A DNA stretch of 64,000 nucleotides from Starkeya sp. ORNL1 (GTDB lineage: Bacteria; Pseudomonadota; Alphaproteobacteria; Rhizobiales; Xanthobacteraceae), in assembly GCF_012971745.1 (NCBI RefSeq), contig NZ_CP048834.1, positions 992,001 through 1,056,000 of the forward strand, read 5' to 3'. Below, in pieces: positions 1-7,989 of this stretch. Made by a program: the position numbers and the translations under genes. The notes beneath the pieces were generated by a model. That model was given only the letters and a program-made list of their open reading frames with translations, had not been told where the DNA came from and ran no database searches. Each line of letters begins with the position of its first letter. Positions within the stretch are counted from its first letter, which is position 1.

Positions 1-2
1 CA

Positions 3-74
3 CGGCATCCCGAGTTGCGCGAGGGATTGAAGAAGGTCGCGGCGGAGCGCGAGGAAATGAACCGGGACGCCTGA
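3..74 (+). CDS. C-terminal end of an unidentified plus-strand protein (partial)
   Basis: An open frame enters from the left edge and stops at a TGA at 72-74, giving about 23 residues, charged and probably helical, ending EREEMNRDA. The other two plus frames have less protein-like composition. It is followed by a hairpin and then the convergent amidohydrolase gene, as expected for a gene end. Too little is visible to name the family. Confidence 0.4.
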   Translation, partial: RHPELREGLKKVAAEREEMNRDA

Positions 75-127
75 CCTGGCGCACCTGAGCCGAATGCCCC
101 GACATCGTTTTGGCAGGCGTCACCAAT

Positions 128-153
128 TGCCGGGCTCGTATCGAGACCCGGCA
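128..153. terminator. Hairpin between convergent genes
   Basis: The sequence TGCCGGG-CTCG-TAT-CGAG-A-CCCGGCA can fold into an 11-bp stem with one bulged base. It lies just before the stop of the amidohydrolase gene (160) and after the stop at 74, so it could end transcription in either direction. There is no strong T-run, so factor-independent termination is only a guess. Confidence 0.4.
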
Positions 154-159
154 TGAGTG

Positions 160-1176
160 TCATCCATTTGCCTCGACGGTCAGGGTCAGCGACAGCAGTT
201 CGGCCGCCCGCTTGCCGAGAATGATCTCCTCGTCGGAACGCGGGAGATTCAGCGCCTTGACGTGTGCCGCGCAATCGAACTCGCCCATGTCGAACGGATA
301 GTCGGTGCCGAACAGCACATGGCCCGAACCGACCCACTCGATGAGCGATCGCAGCGTCGGCTGCGAATGGGTGAGCGTGTCGTAGAAGAAGCGGCCGAAA
401 TCCTCTTCGGGCGAGACCTTGAGATGCACCTTCGCCTCCGCCCGCTCGTGCCAGCCATGGACGAAGCGGCCGACCTGGTAGGGCGTGAAGCCGCCGCCAT
501 GCGAGAGCATCACCTTGAGGTTCGGGTGGCGCTGGAACACCCCGCCAAACACCAGGCTGGCCGCGGCGATCGTGGTGTCGAGCGGGTTTCCAATGAGGTT
601 GGACAGATAGTAGGACTTGGTCCGGTCCGCGCCGGCCGGCTTCTGCGGATGGATGAAGATGAAGGCGCCGAGTTCGTCGGCGACCTCCCAGATCTCCTCG
701 AGATCCGGGTCGTCGAGGTTCTTGCCTTCGATATGCGAGCCCAGCATCGCTCCCTTGAGCCCGAGTTGCTTCATCGCACGGCGCAATTCCTGGGCGGCGG
801 CGGCCGGCGACTGCAGCGGCAGGGTCGCCAGGCCAGCGAAACGATCCGGCATGGCGCGCACCTGCGCGGCGATCTGCTCGTTCTGGATCTGCGCGAACGC
901 CTGGGCGAGCTGCGGCTCGGCATTGTAGACGAGCGTGTGCGGCACGACCGAGAGCACCTGCATGTCGACGCCAGTATCGGCCATCGTCTTCAGGCGCAGA
1001 TCCACGTCCCAGGCGAGGCGCGGGAAGTTGCCGCGGGTCCGCCCCATCATCTCGAGGGTGGCGCCCTCGGCCCGCATATTGGAGAGCCGGGGCCCCATCT
1101 CCGACGATTCCGCGCACATCAGCCGCATCGTCTCCTCGGAGAGGATGTGGGCGTGGACATCGATTACCTGCGTCAT
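160..1176 (-). CDS. Amidohydrolase, ACMSD-like (amidohydrolase_2 family)
   Basis: A 338-residue cytoplasmic metal-dependent hydrolase/decarboxylase of the amidohydrolase_2 family, whose members include aminocarboxymuconate-semialdehyde decarboxylase. Visible metal-site motifs are the N-terminal HAH in IDVHAHILS, a central His in FIHPQKP, the His of LSHGGG and the Asp of FGTDYPFD near the C terminus. The start at 1176 begins directly with MTQVIDVHAH; upstream codons in the same frame lie inside tctA. It begins 5 bases after the tctA stop and is probably the last gene of the Tct operon, acting on the imported carboxylate or a product of it. The exact substrate cannot be read from the sequence. 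Confidence 0.85.
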   Translation of the reverse strand: MTQVIDVHAHILSEETMRLMCAESSEMGPRLSNMRAEGATLEMMGRTRGNFPRLAWDVDLRLKTMADTGVDMQVLSVVPHTLVYNAEPQLAQAFAQIQNEQIAAQVRAMPDRFAGLATLPLQSPAAAAQELRRAMKQLGLKGAMLGSHIEGKNLDDPDLEEIWEVADELGAFIFIHPQKPAGADRTKSYYLSNLIGNPLDTTIAAASLVFGGVFQRHPNLKVMLSHGGGFTPYQVGRFVHGWHERAEAKVHLKVSPEEDFGRFFYDTLTHSQPTLRSLIEWVGSGHVLFGTDYPFDMGEFDCAAHVKALNLPRSDEEIILGKRAAELLSLTLTVEANG

Positions 1177-1181
1177 GGAGC

Positions 1182-2690
1182 TTACCCTGCTTTGAGAGCC
1201 GTGCGGCGTGCGCGCCGCCTTTGAAGGGAGATCAGCAGCGGCCCGACGAGCGAGAAGATCACCGCGAACAGCAGGATCGCCGCGATCGGGCGCTGGATGA
1301 AGATCAGGAGCGATCCTTCGGAGAACATCAGCGACTGCCTGAGCGAGCTTTCCATGATGGGCGTGAGCACCATGGCCAGCACCAGCGGCGCGCGCGGAAA
1401 GTCCGTCTTGATCATGAAGTAGCCGATCACGCCGAACACGATCGCCACCACGACCGGGAAGATGGTGAGCGTCTGGGCGTAGGCGCCAACGAGCGAGAGC
1501 ACGATGATGCCCGGCGCCAGATAGACGTAGGGAACGCGCAGCACCGAGGCGAACAGCGGTGCCAGCGGCAGGTTCAGGATCAGCAGCATGAGGTTGCCGG
1601 TGAACATGCTGGCGATAAGGCCCCAGACGAGGGCCGGCTGCTCGGTCATCAGCGACGGGCCGGGCCGGATGCCCGCCAGGATGAGCGCGCCGAGCAGCAC
1701 CGCGGTGCCGGGACCACCGGGAATGCCGAGCGCCAGCATCGGCACATAGGCACCGTGTGCCGATGCGTTGTTGGCGGATTCGGCCGCCGCGATGCCGTCG
1801 AGTGCGCCGTGGCCGAACTGCTCCGGATGCTTGCTGAAGCGACGCTCGACGAAATAGGCCATCAGCGAAGACACCGCCGCGCCCGCCCCCGGCATGACGC
1901 CGATGATGAAGCCGATGATGCCGCCGCGCAGTATGGCGGCACGACACTTGATCCAGTCTGCCTTGGTCAGCCACAGCTCGCGCAGCCGCATCTTGGCGAC
2001 GGGGCCGGCGTCGGGAGTATCGAGCGAAGCCAGCACTTCGCCGATGCCGAACAGGCCGATGGCCACCGGCAGAAAGTCGAGCCCGTCCGCAAGATCGTCA
2101 CTGCCGAAGCTCATGCGCGGCGTGCCGGTCATCGGATCGGTGCCGATCAGCGCGATCATCAGGCCGAAGGCGGTGACGAGCAGCGCCTTCAGCACCGAGG
2201 AACTGCCGAATCCGGCGGACGCAGTGAGGCCCAAAGTCGCGAGCAGGAAATATTCCGGCGTGTTGAAGCTGAGCGCGAACTGGCTGAGCGCGGGCGCGGC
2301 GAAAACGAGCACGACCACCGCGCCGATGCCCGCGAGGAAGGAGCCGATTGCCGCGATGCTGAGCGCCTTGCCGGCATGCCCCTGCCGCGCCAATTGGTGG
2401 CCGTCGACCGCGGTCATGACGCTGGAGGCTTCGCCCGGCACGTTGATCAGCACGGACGTCAGCGTGCCGCCGTATTGTGCGCCGTACATGATCCCGGCGA
2501 GCATCATCACGGCGATGGTCGGCGGCATGCCGAACGTCACGGGAAGCAGCAGCGCCATACCCGCCGCCGGCCCGATGCCGGGCAGCGCGCCGATCAGCTG
2601 GCCGAGCAGCACACCGATGAAGGTGAACAGCAGGCCGTGCGGGCTGAGCGCCGTTTCGAAGCCGTGCGCCAGCGAGATCAGTTCGTCCAT
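1182..2690 (-). CDS. tctA: Tripartite tricarboxylate transporter, large permease TctA
   Basis: A 502-residue inner-membrane protein with about ten to twelve hydrophobic segments. It is the large transport subunit of a TctABC (TTT) secondary carboxylate importer driven by an ion gradient. Family hallmarks are present: GALPGIGPAAG near residue 35, then GAQYGGTLTSVLINVPGE near residues 70-90, and a related PGAGAAVSSLMAYFVE motif in the second half. It lies 10 bases after tctB and just before the amidohydrolase. The substrate of TTT systems varies and is set by the TctC partner. Length is normal for the family. Confidence 0.95.
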   Translation of the reverse strand: MDELISLAHGFETALSPHGLLFTFIGVLLGQLIGALPGIGPAAGMALLLPVTFGMPPTIAVMMLAGIMYGAQYGGTLTSVLINVPGEASSVMTAVDGHQLARQGHAGKALSIAAIGSFLAGIGAVVVLVFAAPALSQFALSFNTPEYFLLATLGLTASAGFGSSSVLKALLVTAFGLMIALIGTDPMTGTPRMSFGSDDLADGLDFLPVAIGLFGIGEVLASLDTPDAGPVAKMRLRELWLTKADWIKCRAAILRGGIIGFIIGVMPGAGAAVSSLMAYFVERRFSKHPEQFGHGALDGIAAAESANNASAHGAYVPMLALGIPGGPGTAVLLGALILAGIRPGPSLMTEQPALVWGLIASMFTGNLMLLILNLPLAPLFASVLRVPYVYLAPGIIVLSLVGAYAQTLTIFPVVVAIVFGVIGYFMIKTDFPRAPLVLAMVLTPIMESSLRQSLMFSEGSLLIFIQRPIAAILLFAVIFSLVGPLLISLQRRRARRTALKAG

Positions 2691-2700
2691 GATCGTACGC

Positions 2701-3144
2701 CTACAGACCGACCATGCCCTTGGGCAGATCGACGTTGAGCCAGGTCTCGAACACGCCGTAGACGATGGCGGCGGTGATTGCTGTCGCCAGCAGGCTGGGG
2801 AATAGCGGTCGCCGCTTGAGCACGAGCAGGAAGGTGAGCATCAGCAGTACCGATCCAACCAGCATGCCGAGCACCGGTATCAGCAGGACCAGCGCCAACA
2901 GCAGTGCGATGACGGTCCCGGCCTGCGGAAAGTCCGAGAAGTCGGGTTGTTCTTCGCGCGGACCGGTGCCGCGGATGGTCTGCACCAGCAGCAACACCGC
3001 GACCACCAGTCCGAACCCGGCCACCCAATAGGGCATGAAGGCCGGGCCCGGCGAGAACCCCGTCCAGTAGCTGTCGCCCAGCAACGAGACGGTGCCGGCC
3101 CCCAGTGCTCCAAGGACGAGAATAATGGCGACGATGTTGATCAT
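2701..3144 (-). CDS. tctB: Tripartite tricarboxylate transporter, small permease TctB
   Basis: A 147-residue small membrane subunit with four predicted hydrophobic segments, including MINIVAIILVLGALGAG at the start and the pair around VIALLLALVLLIPVLGM. TctB is poorly conserved in sequence; the call rests on size, topology and position between tctC and tctA. The start at 3144 lies 8 bases after the tctC stop. A longer open frame upstream overlaps tctC and is not credible. Confidence 0.85.
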   Translation of the reverse strand: MINIVAIILVLGALGAGTVSLLGDSYWTGFSPGPAFMPYWVAGFGLVVAVLLLVQTIRGTGPREEQPDFSDFPQAGTVIALLLALVLLIPVLGMLVGSVLLMLTFLLVLKRRPLFPSLLATAITAAIVYGVFETWLNVDLPKGMVGL

Positions 3145-3152
3145 CGTGCCGC

Positions 3153-4163
3153 TCAGTTCTTCGCAAGACCGACATTGGTGAGGGCCGCCCGCCACTTCTT
3201 CTGGTAGTCGTCGGTCCAGGCCCTGACCTTGTCGCTCGGCACGAAGACGGTGGTCCACCAATTGTCCTTGACCATCTTCTGCCATTCCGGCTGCTTCACC
3301 ATGGCGGCGAGCTTCTCGTCCCACCACTTCACGACGGCAGGGTCGAGGCCGGGAGGACCGGCGAGGCCCCAGGTCTGATCCCAGATGAGGTCGTAGCCCT
3401 GCTCGCGTGCGGTCGGCACGTCGCTGAACTCGGGGTCCGGCCGGCGCTGTTCGCTGAACAGGGCGATGACCTTGATCTTGTTCTGTTTCTTCAGCTCAAT
3501 CGCTTCGGCGACACCGAGCACGATCATGTCCGAATTCTTGCCGAGGAAGGCGGTCTGCGCGGCGCCGCCGCCGTCGAACGGGATGTAGTTGAACTTCACA
3601 TTGCCGGCCTTCTCGATCATGCCGGTGACGATGTGGTCGACCGCTCCGACCTGGGCGCCGGCGATCTTCATGCCGCGCTCGCGCTCGCCGGCCTTGGCGA
3701 TCAGGTCCTTGAGGTTGTTGATCGGACTGTCAGGCTGCACGGCCACGGCGACTTCGCCGCGCACGAACATCGCGATCGGCGTGACCTTGTCGTAGAAGGT
3801 GTCGACGCCCTGCGTGATCGGCGTACCCCAGATCGGCCCCGCCAGAGCGAGCAGCACATTGTCGTGGCCGGCCTTGCCGATCACGAACTTCGCCGCGACC
3901 GTCCACGACCCGCCGGTGCGGTTCTGCACCACGATCGGGTTGGGCACGAGGCCGCTTTCATTCAGCACCTTGGCGACCTGGCGCATCACCACGTCGGGCG
4001 TGCCGCCGGCACCGGTGCCGACGGTGATCTCGATCGGACCGACGGGTGCCCGCGGCGCCTGCGCGGATGCAACCTGTGGAGCGAGCGTTGTGACGGCGGC
4101 GAGGCCGAGGACGCCGAGTGCGCCGTGCACTGCGGACCTGCGGGTCGGTGCTTGCATTTCCAT
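3153..4163 (-). CDS. tctC: Tripartite tricarboxylate transporter receptor TctC (Bug family)
   Basis: A 336-residue periplasmic solute receptor for the TctAB permease. The first 35 residues form an export signal: TRRSAVHGALG followed by a hydrophobic stretch and an Ala-X-Ala region (VASAQA), with a twin arginine compatible with Tat export. The mature part shows the Bug fold motifs PIEITVGTGAGGTPDVVMRQ, GHDNVLLALAGP and the C-terminal W-x-x-x-V-KDNWW region. It starts the tct part of the cluster after a 177-base AT-richer spacer that probably holds its own promoter. The ligand is unknown, likely a carboxylate. Confidence 0.92.
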   Translation of the reverse strand: MEMQAPTRRSAVHGALGVLGLAAVTTLAPQVASAQAPRAPVGPIEITVGTGAGGTPDVVMRQVAKVLNESGLVPNPIVVQNRTGGSWTVAAKFVIGKAGHDNVLLALAGPIWGTPITQGVDTFYDKVTPIAMFVRGEVAVAVQPDSPINNLKDLIAKAGERERGMKIAGAQVGAVDHIVTGMIEKAGNVKFNYIPFDGGGAAQTAFLGKNSDMIVLGVAEAIELKKQNKIKVIALFSEQRRPDPEFSDVPTAREQGYDLIWDQTWGLAGPPGLDPAVVKWWDEKLAAMVKQPEWQKMVKDNWWTTVFVPSDKVRAWTDDYQKKWRAALTNVGLAKN

Positions 4164-4340
4164 CCTCCCAGATGTGATCGCAGATTGTTCTGCTTGTGTT
4201 CATGATCACGTAGTCACGTCTTATTCGTTTACGCGTCGACTATCCAAAAACTAGTTACGCAGCCTTTACGATCGATTACCGTGCTCGCCTCAGTCGACAT
4301 TGGCGCATCGACTTCAAAGGCAAAACGATAATACAGATAA
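4164..4340 (-). promoter_or_regulatory. AT-richer spacer upstream of tctC, probable promoter region
   Basis: These 177 bases separate the last SMP-30 gene from tctC and are clearly more AT-rich than the flanking coding DNA. They contain runs such as TTTACGCG, CCAAAAACTAG and the palindromic stretch GATCACGTAGTCACGTC at about 4204-4220. A promoter and an operator are plausible here, but no box could be assigned with confidence. Confidence 0.35.
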
Positions 4341-5258
4341 TCAGCCTGCATTTCGCTCAATACCTTGACGGAAATTCTTCACACGATAGAGATTTCCTTG
4401 CCCACAGGTAAGGTAGAGACAGGCGAGACCTTTTTCTCCGAAGGCACAGCGCGCCGGCATTTCCGCGGGAAAGGCGAGGGTTTCGATCACCGCGCCGGAG
4501 GGTGCGAACACATAGATCAGCGGTCCCGGGCCGCCACGCGCCCATCCGGCGCAGGCGACGATGTTGCCGTCGCGATCGAGGCACATGCCTTCCACGCCGC
4601 GATCCGCCTTGCCGCCGGTGGAGGTGAAGGTGTGCAGCACGCGATAGTCGCCCACCTCGCCATTATCGGCGATGGGATAGGCGCGCAGTTCGCAACGGCG
4701 CGGACCGCCGCCCTCGCCTTCCGCCACGTAGAGCGTCCGCTCGTCCGGGCTCAGCAGCACGGCGCGCGGTGCCGTCGTGTCATGGGTCACACGCGTCAGG
4801 AACCATGGCAGGAATATGCCATAGGCCTTTTCGCGTGACGCGCGCAGCACCGAGGCGTGATCCAGCGGCGGGAAGATCTGCGGGCCGGTGGCACGCACCG
4901 GATTATACGGATCGGCGAACCAGATGCGCCCTTTGCCGTCGACCGTGAGGTCGGTCGGAAAATTGTGAAACTTCCCCCTTAGCCGGCTTTGCGTCGGGCG
5001 CGACGAGCCGTCGGCGACGAACTCGATGACCCGCCGGCTGCCTTCCTGCGCGCCGTACACCTCGCCGGCCGGACCAACCGCGATGCCGTTGACCCGGTTG
5101 GTGAAGCGGCGAAACTGGGCCACCTCCCCGGTCGCCGGATCGAAGCTCATGACGCGGCTCTCGCCGACGATGGAGAACAGCACCCGGGCGCCGTCCCAGG
5201 CGACGCCGCCGGCGGCGCCGTTGAAGGGACCGGCGATGCGTTCGATTTCAGCGCGCAT
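4341..5258 (-). CDS. SMP-30/gluconolactonase-like beta-propeller, divergent type (second copy)
   Basis: A 305-residue protein of the SMP-30/gluconolactonase/LRE superfamily, without a signal peptide. It closely resembles the product of 6155-7063 (shared IERIAGPFNG/FERVAGPFEG start, TNRVNGIAVGP/TNRAKGLAYGP, FPPL, GVEGMCLD). Compared with canonical members, the usual N-terminal Glu-Gly-Pro metal motif reads AGGVAWDG, the Asn of SPND is replaced in NFPTDLTVD, and the usual Asp-Gly-Met reads EGM. The metal site is therefore probably altered. It overlaps the preceding gene by 11 bases, with a GGAGG ribosome site inside that gene, so translation is coupled. It may be a structural partner or a lactonase with a different site. 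Confidence 0.85.
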   Translation of the reverse strand: MRAEIERIAGPFNGAAGGVAWDGARVLFSIVGESRVMSFDPATGEVAQFRRFTNRVNGIAVGPAGEVYGAQEGSRRVIEFVADGSSRPTQSRLRGKFHNFPTDLTVDGKGRIWFADPYNPVRATGPQIFPPLDHASVLRASREKAYGIFLPWFLTRVTHDTTAPRAVLLSPDERTLYVAEGEGGGPRRCELRAYPIADNGEVGDYRVLHTFTSTGGKADRGVEGMCLDRDGNIVACAGWARGGPGPLIYVFAPSGAVIETLAFPAEMPARCAFGEKGLACLYLTCGQGNLYRVKNFRQGIERNAG

Positions 5259-6153
5259 CGGTGCCTCCGACCGGAATCCCCGGGATCAGCATCCGGGCGC
5301 GATAGATCGCGTGATGCGTGGTGATGTAAAGCGAGCGCCAGTCATCATCGCCGAATGCCAGATTGGTGCATTCGGCGGGAATCTTAAGCCGCCCGAGCAG
5401 CGTGCCATCCGGCGCGATCACATGCACGCCCGCAGGGCCGGTGCAGTAGAGATTACCCTCTATGTCGACCTTCATGCCGTCGGCGTGCCCGACCTCCTCG
5501 CCCTGGAGCTCATAGAAGATGCGGCCATCGCCGATGCTGCCATCGGCACTCACGTCGAACACCCGGACCAGCGACTGGCGCGTATCGTTCACATAAAGCC
5601 GCGTCTCGTCCGGCGAGAAGGTCAGTCCGTTGGGGAAGACGAAATCGGTGATCACCGGCGTCAGTTCGCCACCAGGGGAGAGCCGGAACACGGCGTTGAA
5701 GTCGAGATAGCGCTGGAGATCGTCGCTCTCCATTCCGGGGATGTAGAACGCCCCGTCGCCGTCGGTCCAATAGATGGCACCGCTGGAATGCACGACGATG
5801 TCGTTCGGGGTGTTGATCTTGGTGCCCTGATAATGCGTGGCGAGCGGCACGATGGAGCCGTCCGCCTCGCGCCGCCACACCGAGCGCGACGCCCAGCCGG
5901 CGACAACCAGGCGCCCTTCGTGGTCGATGGTCATCCCGTCGGCATGGCCGGACGGATGGATCACCTCTTCCATCCCGATTCCGGGCGTCCACTGCCAGAT
6001 CCGGTCCTCGATGATGTCGGTGAAATAGAGCCGGCGGTTGCGCCAGTCCCAGACCGGGCCCTCCGCGAAGGTCGTGCCGCGCGCGATCTGGACCAGCGGT
6101 GCGGTGACATCGGCGATGTCGCGCATCCTCGGGTGGCGGAATTCGACATCCAT
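5248..6153 (-). CDS. SMP-30/gluconolactonase family lactonase (second copy)
   Basis: A 301-residue six-bladed beta-propeller hydrolase of the SMP-30/gluconolactonase family, which opens sugar or related lactones using a divalent metal. Expected ligand motifs are present: FAEGPVWD near residue 30, NTPNDIVV near 115, FPNGLTFSPDE near 170 and HADGMKVD near 225. It is the paralogue of the protein from 7060-7989, and each is followed by a divergent-type partner. It starts one base after the stop of the preceding gene. Probably cytoplasmic. The substrate is not known; the neighbouring ThDP enzyme and carboxylate transporter suggest a sugar-acid or keto-acid pathway. Confidence 0.9.
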   Translation of the reverse strand: MDVEFRHPRMRDIADVTAPLVQIARGTTFAEGPVWDWRNRRLYFTDIIEDRIWQWTPGIGMEEVIHPSGHADGMTIDHEGRLVVAGWASRSVWRREADGSIVPLATHYQGTKINTPNDIVVHSSGAIYWTDGDGAFYIPGMESDDLQRYLDFNAVFRLSPGGELTPVITDFVFPNGLTFSPDETRLYVNDTRQSLVRVFDVSADGSIGDGRIFYELQGEEVGHADGMKVDIEGNLYCTGPAGVHVIAPDGTLLGRLKIPAECTNLAFGDDDWRSLYITTHHAIYRARMLIPGIPVGGTDAR

Positions 6154-6154
6154 T

Positions 6155-7063
6155 TCAGTTCGCCCCCGTCTTCGCCGCTCCGCGCCGGTCGGTCCGGGCG
6201 CGATACAGTTCGCCTTGCGCGGTCGTCACATACAGGTCCTCGAGCCCGTCGCCGCCAAAGGCGCAGGCGGCCGGGAGATCGCCCGGAAGCGAATGGGTCG
6301 CGAGGATGCGGCCCTCGGGGGTGAACACATAGACCAGCGGCCCGGGGCCGGCCGCCCGCGAGCCGGCGACGGCGACGATGTTGCCCTCGGCATCGAGGCA
6401 CATGCCCTCGATGCCACGATGCGCGCCCTGCCCGTCCCGGCCGAAGGCATGCAGCACCCGCGGCGTGCCGACCGAGCCGTCCGGCCGAACCGGATAGGCG
6501 CGCAGCTCGCGGTCGCCCGGCGAGGAGGGTTCGCCATCCGCGACGAACAGTGTTTTCTCGTCGGCGGACAAGGCAAGCGTGCGCGGCGATACGGTGTCGA
6601 AGGTGATGCGCCTCAGCGCCCAGTTGCGCCGGTCGTCGCGATGCAGCCGCAGTATCGAGCCGTGCGGCAGCGGCGGGAACAGCGCCGGCCCGAAGACCCG
6701 GATCGGATGGAAGGGATCGCAGAACCAGACCCGCCCCGCCGCGTCGACCGTGAGCGCGCAGGGATTGTTATGGTACTTGCCGTCGAGCAGCGCCTTCAGC
6801 GCCGTCACCGAGCCGTCCGCCATCAACTGGATGATGCGGCGGCCGCCTTCCTGCGCGGCATAGAGCTCGCCATTGGGACCGTAGGCCAGACCCTTGGCAC
6901 GATTGGTGTAGCGGCGCGCCTCCTCGGTGGCGCCGGTCTTGGGATCGAAGCGGAGCAGACGATGCTCATCCACCGTGGTGAAGAGCATGGCCGCACCGTC
7001 CCACACCAGCCCGCCGGCCTCGCCTTCGAAGGGACCCGCAACACGTTCGAATTGCCAGCTCAT
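6155..7063 (-). CDS. SMP-30/gluconolactonase-like beta-propeller, divergent type (first copy)
   Basis: A 302-residue member of the SMP-30 superfamily and sister of the product of 4341-5258. The start at 7063 (MSWQFERVAGPFEG) overlaps the preceding stop by four bases (ATGA), and the in-frame extension upstream lies in the neighbouring gene. As in its sister, the canonical metal ligands are changed: AGGLVWDG in place of EGPVWD, NPCALTVD in place of SPNDIVV, and IEGMCLD in place of ADGMKVD. Propeller-blade motifs (YGPNGELYAAQEGG, LALSADEKTLFVADG) are intact, so the fold is kept. The function of this subtype is unknown. Confidence 0.85.
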   Translation of the reverse strand: MSWQFERVAGPFEGEAGGLVWDGAAMLFTTVDEHRLLRFDPKTGATEEARRYTNRAKGLAYGPNGELYAAQEGGRRIIQLMADGSVTALKALLDGKYHNNPCALTVDAAGRVWFCDPFHPIRVFGPALFPPLPHGSILRLHRDDRRNWALRRITFDTVSPRTLALSADEKTLFVADGEPSSPGDRELRAYPVRPDGSVGTPRVLHAFGRDGQGAHRGIEGMCLDAEGNIVAVAGSRAAGPGPLVYVFTPEGRILATHSLPGDLPAACAFGGDGLEDLYVTTAQGELYRARTDRRGAAKTGAN

Positions 7064-7989
7064 CGGGCGAGCCCTCCGACCGGCACGGGAATGCCCTGCT
7101 GCTTCATGCGGATCCGCAATACGTTCTCGTAGGTGGTGACGAACAGCGTGCGCCAGTCCTCCTCGCCCCACGCGAGGTTGGTGGCATGGCCCGCGATGCG
7201 GATGCGCCCGATCAGGCTGCCGTCCGTCGCGATCACATGGATGCCGCCCGGCCCCGTGCAGTAGAGCGTGCCGTTGCGATCGACCTTCATGCCGTCGGCG
7301 ACGCCGGGCTCGGTACCGGCAAGGCGATGGAAGATGCGGCCATTGCTGACGCTGCCATCGGCGGCGACATCGAACGCGCGGATCAGCGCCAGCCTGGTGT
7401 CGTTGACATAGAGGATGCTCTCGTCGGGCGAGAAGCAGAGCCCGTTGGGATAGGTGACGTCCGGGACGACAAGGCTGGTCTCGCCGCCGTCGACGCCGAC
7501 CGAGTAGACGCCCTGAATATCGAGGTAGCGCTGCAGGTCCTCGCCGACCATGCCGGGAATGACGAGGCCGCCGGCCGAGTCGGTCCAGTAGATGCGGCCG
7601 TCCGAGCGCACCACGATGTCGTTCGGGCTGTTGAATTTCTTCCCGTCGTAGCGCGAGGCCACATCGACGAAGCGCCCGTCATGCTCGATGCGCCAGATGG
7701 TGCGCGCCGACCAACCGGCGACGTTGAGGCGGCCCTGCCGGTCGAAAGTGAGGCCATTGGCATGGCGCGAGCCTTCGAGGAAGGCCGAGACGCCGACGCC
7801 CGGCTTCCACTGCCAGATCGTGTCGCCGATGATGTCGGTCCAGATCAGGCGGTTCTCGCGCGCATCCCAGACCGGGCCTTCGCCGAACAGAAGGCCGTGC
7901 GCAATCTGCTCGATCTGCGGTTCGCGATCGACGATCGCGTCGAGCGCGTCGGTCGCGAGGTCGGTGCCGAAGCGGGTTCCGATCTTCAT
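7060..7989 (-). CDS. SMP-30/gluconolactonase family lactonase (first copy)
   Basis: A 309-residue SMP-30/gluconolactonase propeller with the full set of expected ligand motifs: FGEGPVWD, NSPNDIVV, YPNGLCFSPDE and VADGMKVD. The start MKIGTRFGTDLATD at 7989 overlaps the stop of the ThDP enzyme gene by four bases (ATGA), showing tight translational coupling. No signal peptide is seen. It and the product of 5248-6153 are paralogues and each precedes a divergent-type partner. The likely reaction is hydrolysis of a lactone formed in the same catabolic route; the substrate is not known. Confidence 0.9.
   Translation of the reverse strand: MKIGTRFGTDLATDALDAIVDREPQIEQIAHGLLFGEGPVWDARENRLIWTDIIGDTIWQWKPGVGVSAFLEGSRHANGLTFDRQGRLNVAGWSARTIWRIEHDGRFVDVASRYDGKKFNSPNDIVVRSDGRIYWTDSAGGLVIPGMVGEDLQRYLDIQGVYSVGVDGGETSLVVPDVTYPNGLCFSPDESILYVNDTRLALIRAFDVAADGSVSNGRIFHRLAGTEPGVADGMKVDRNGTLYCTGPGGIHVIATDGSLIGRIRIAGHATNLAWGEEDWRTLFVTTYENVLRIRMKQQGIPVPVGGLAR

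Noticed and set aside
1177..1974. N-terminal extension of the amidohydrolase to 604 residues
   Set aside because: The extra 266 codons are an out-of-frame reading of tctA. The family N terminus (IDVHAH) begins just after the ATG at 1176.
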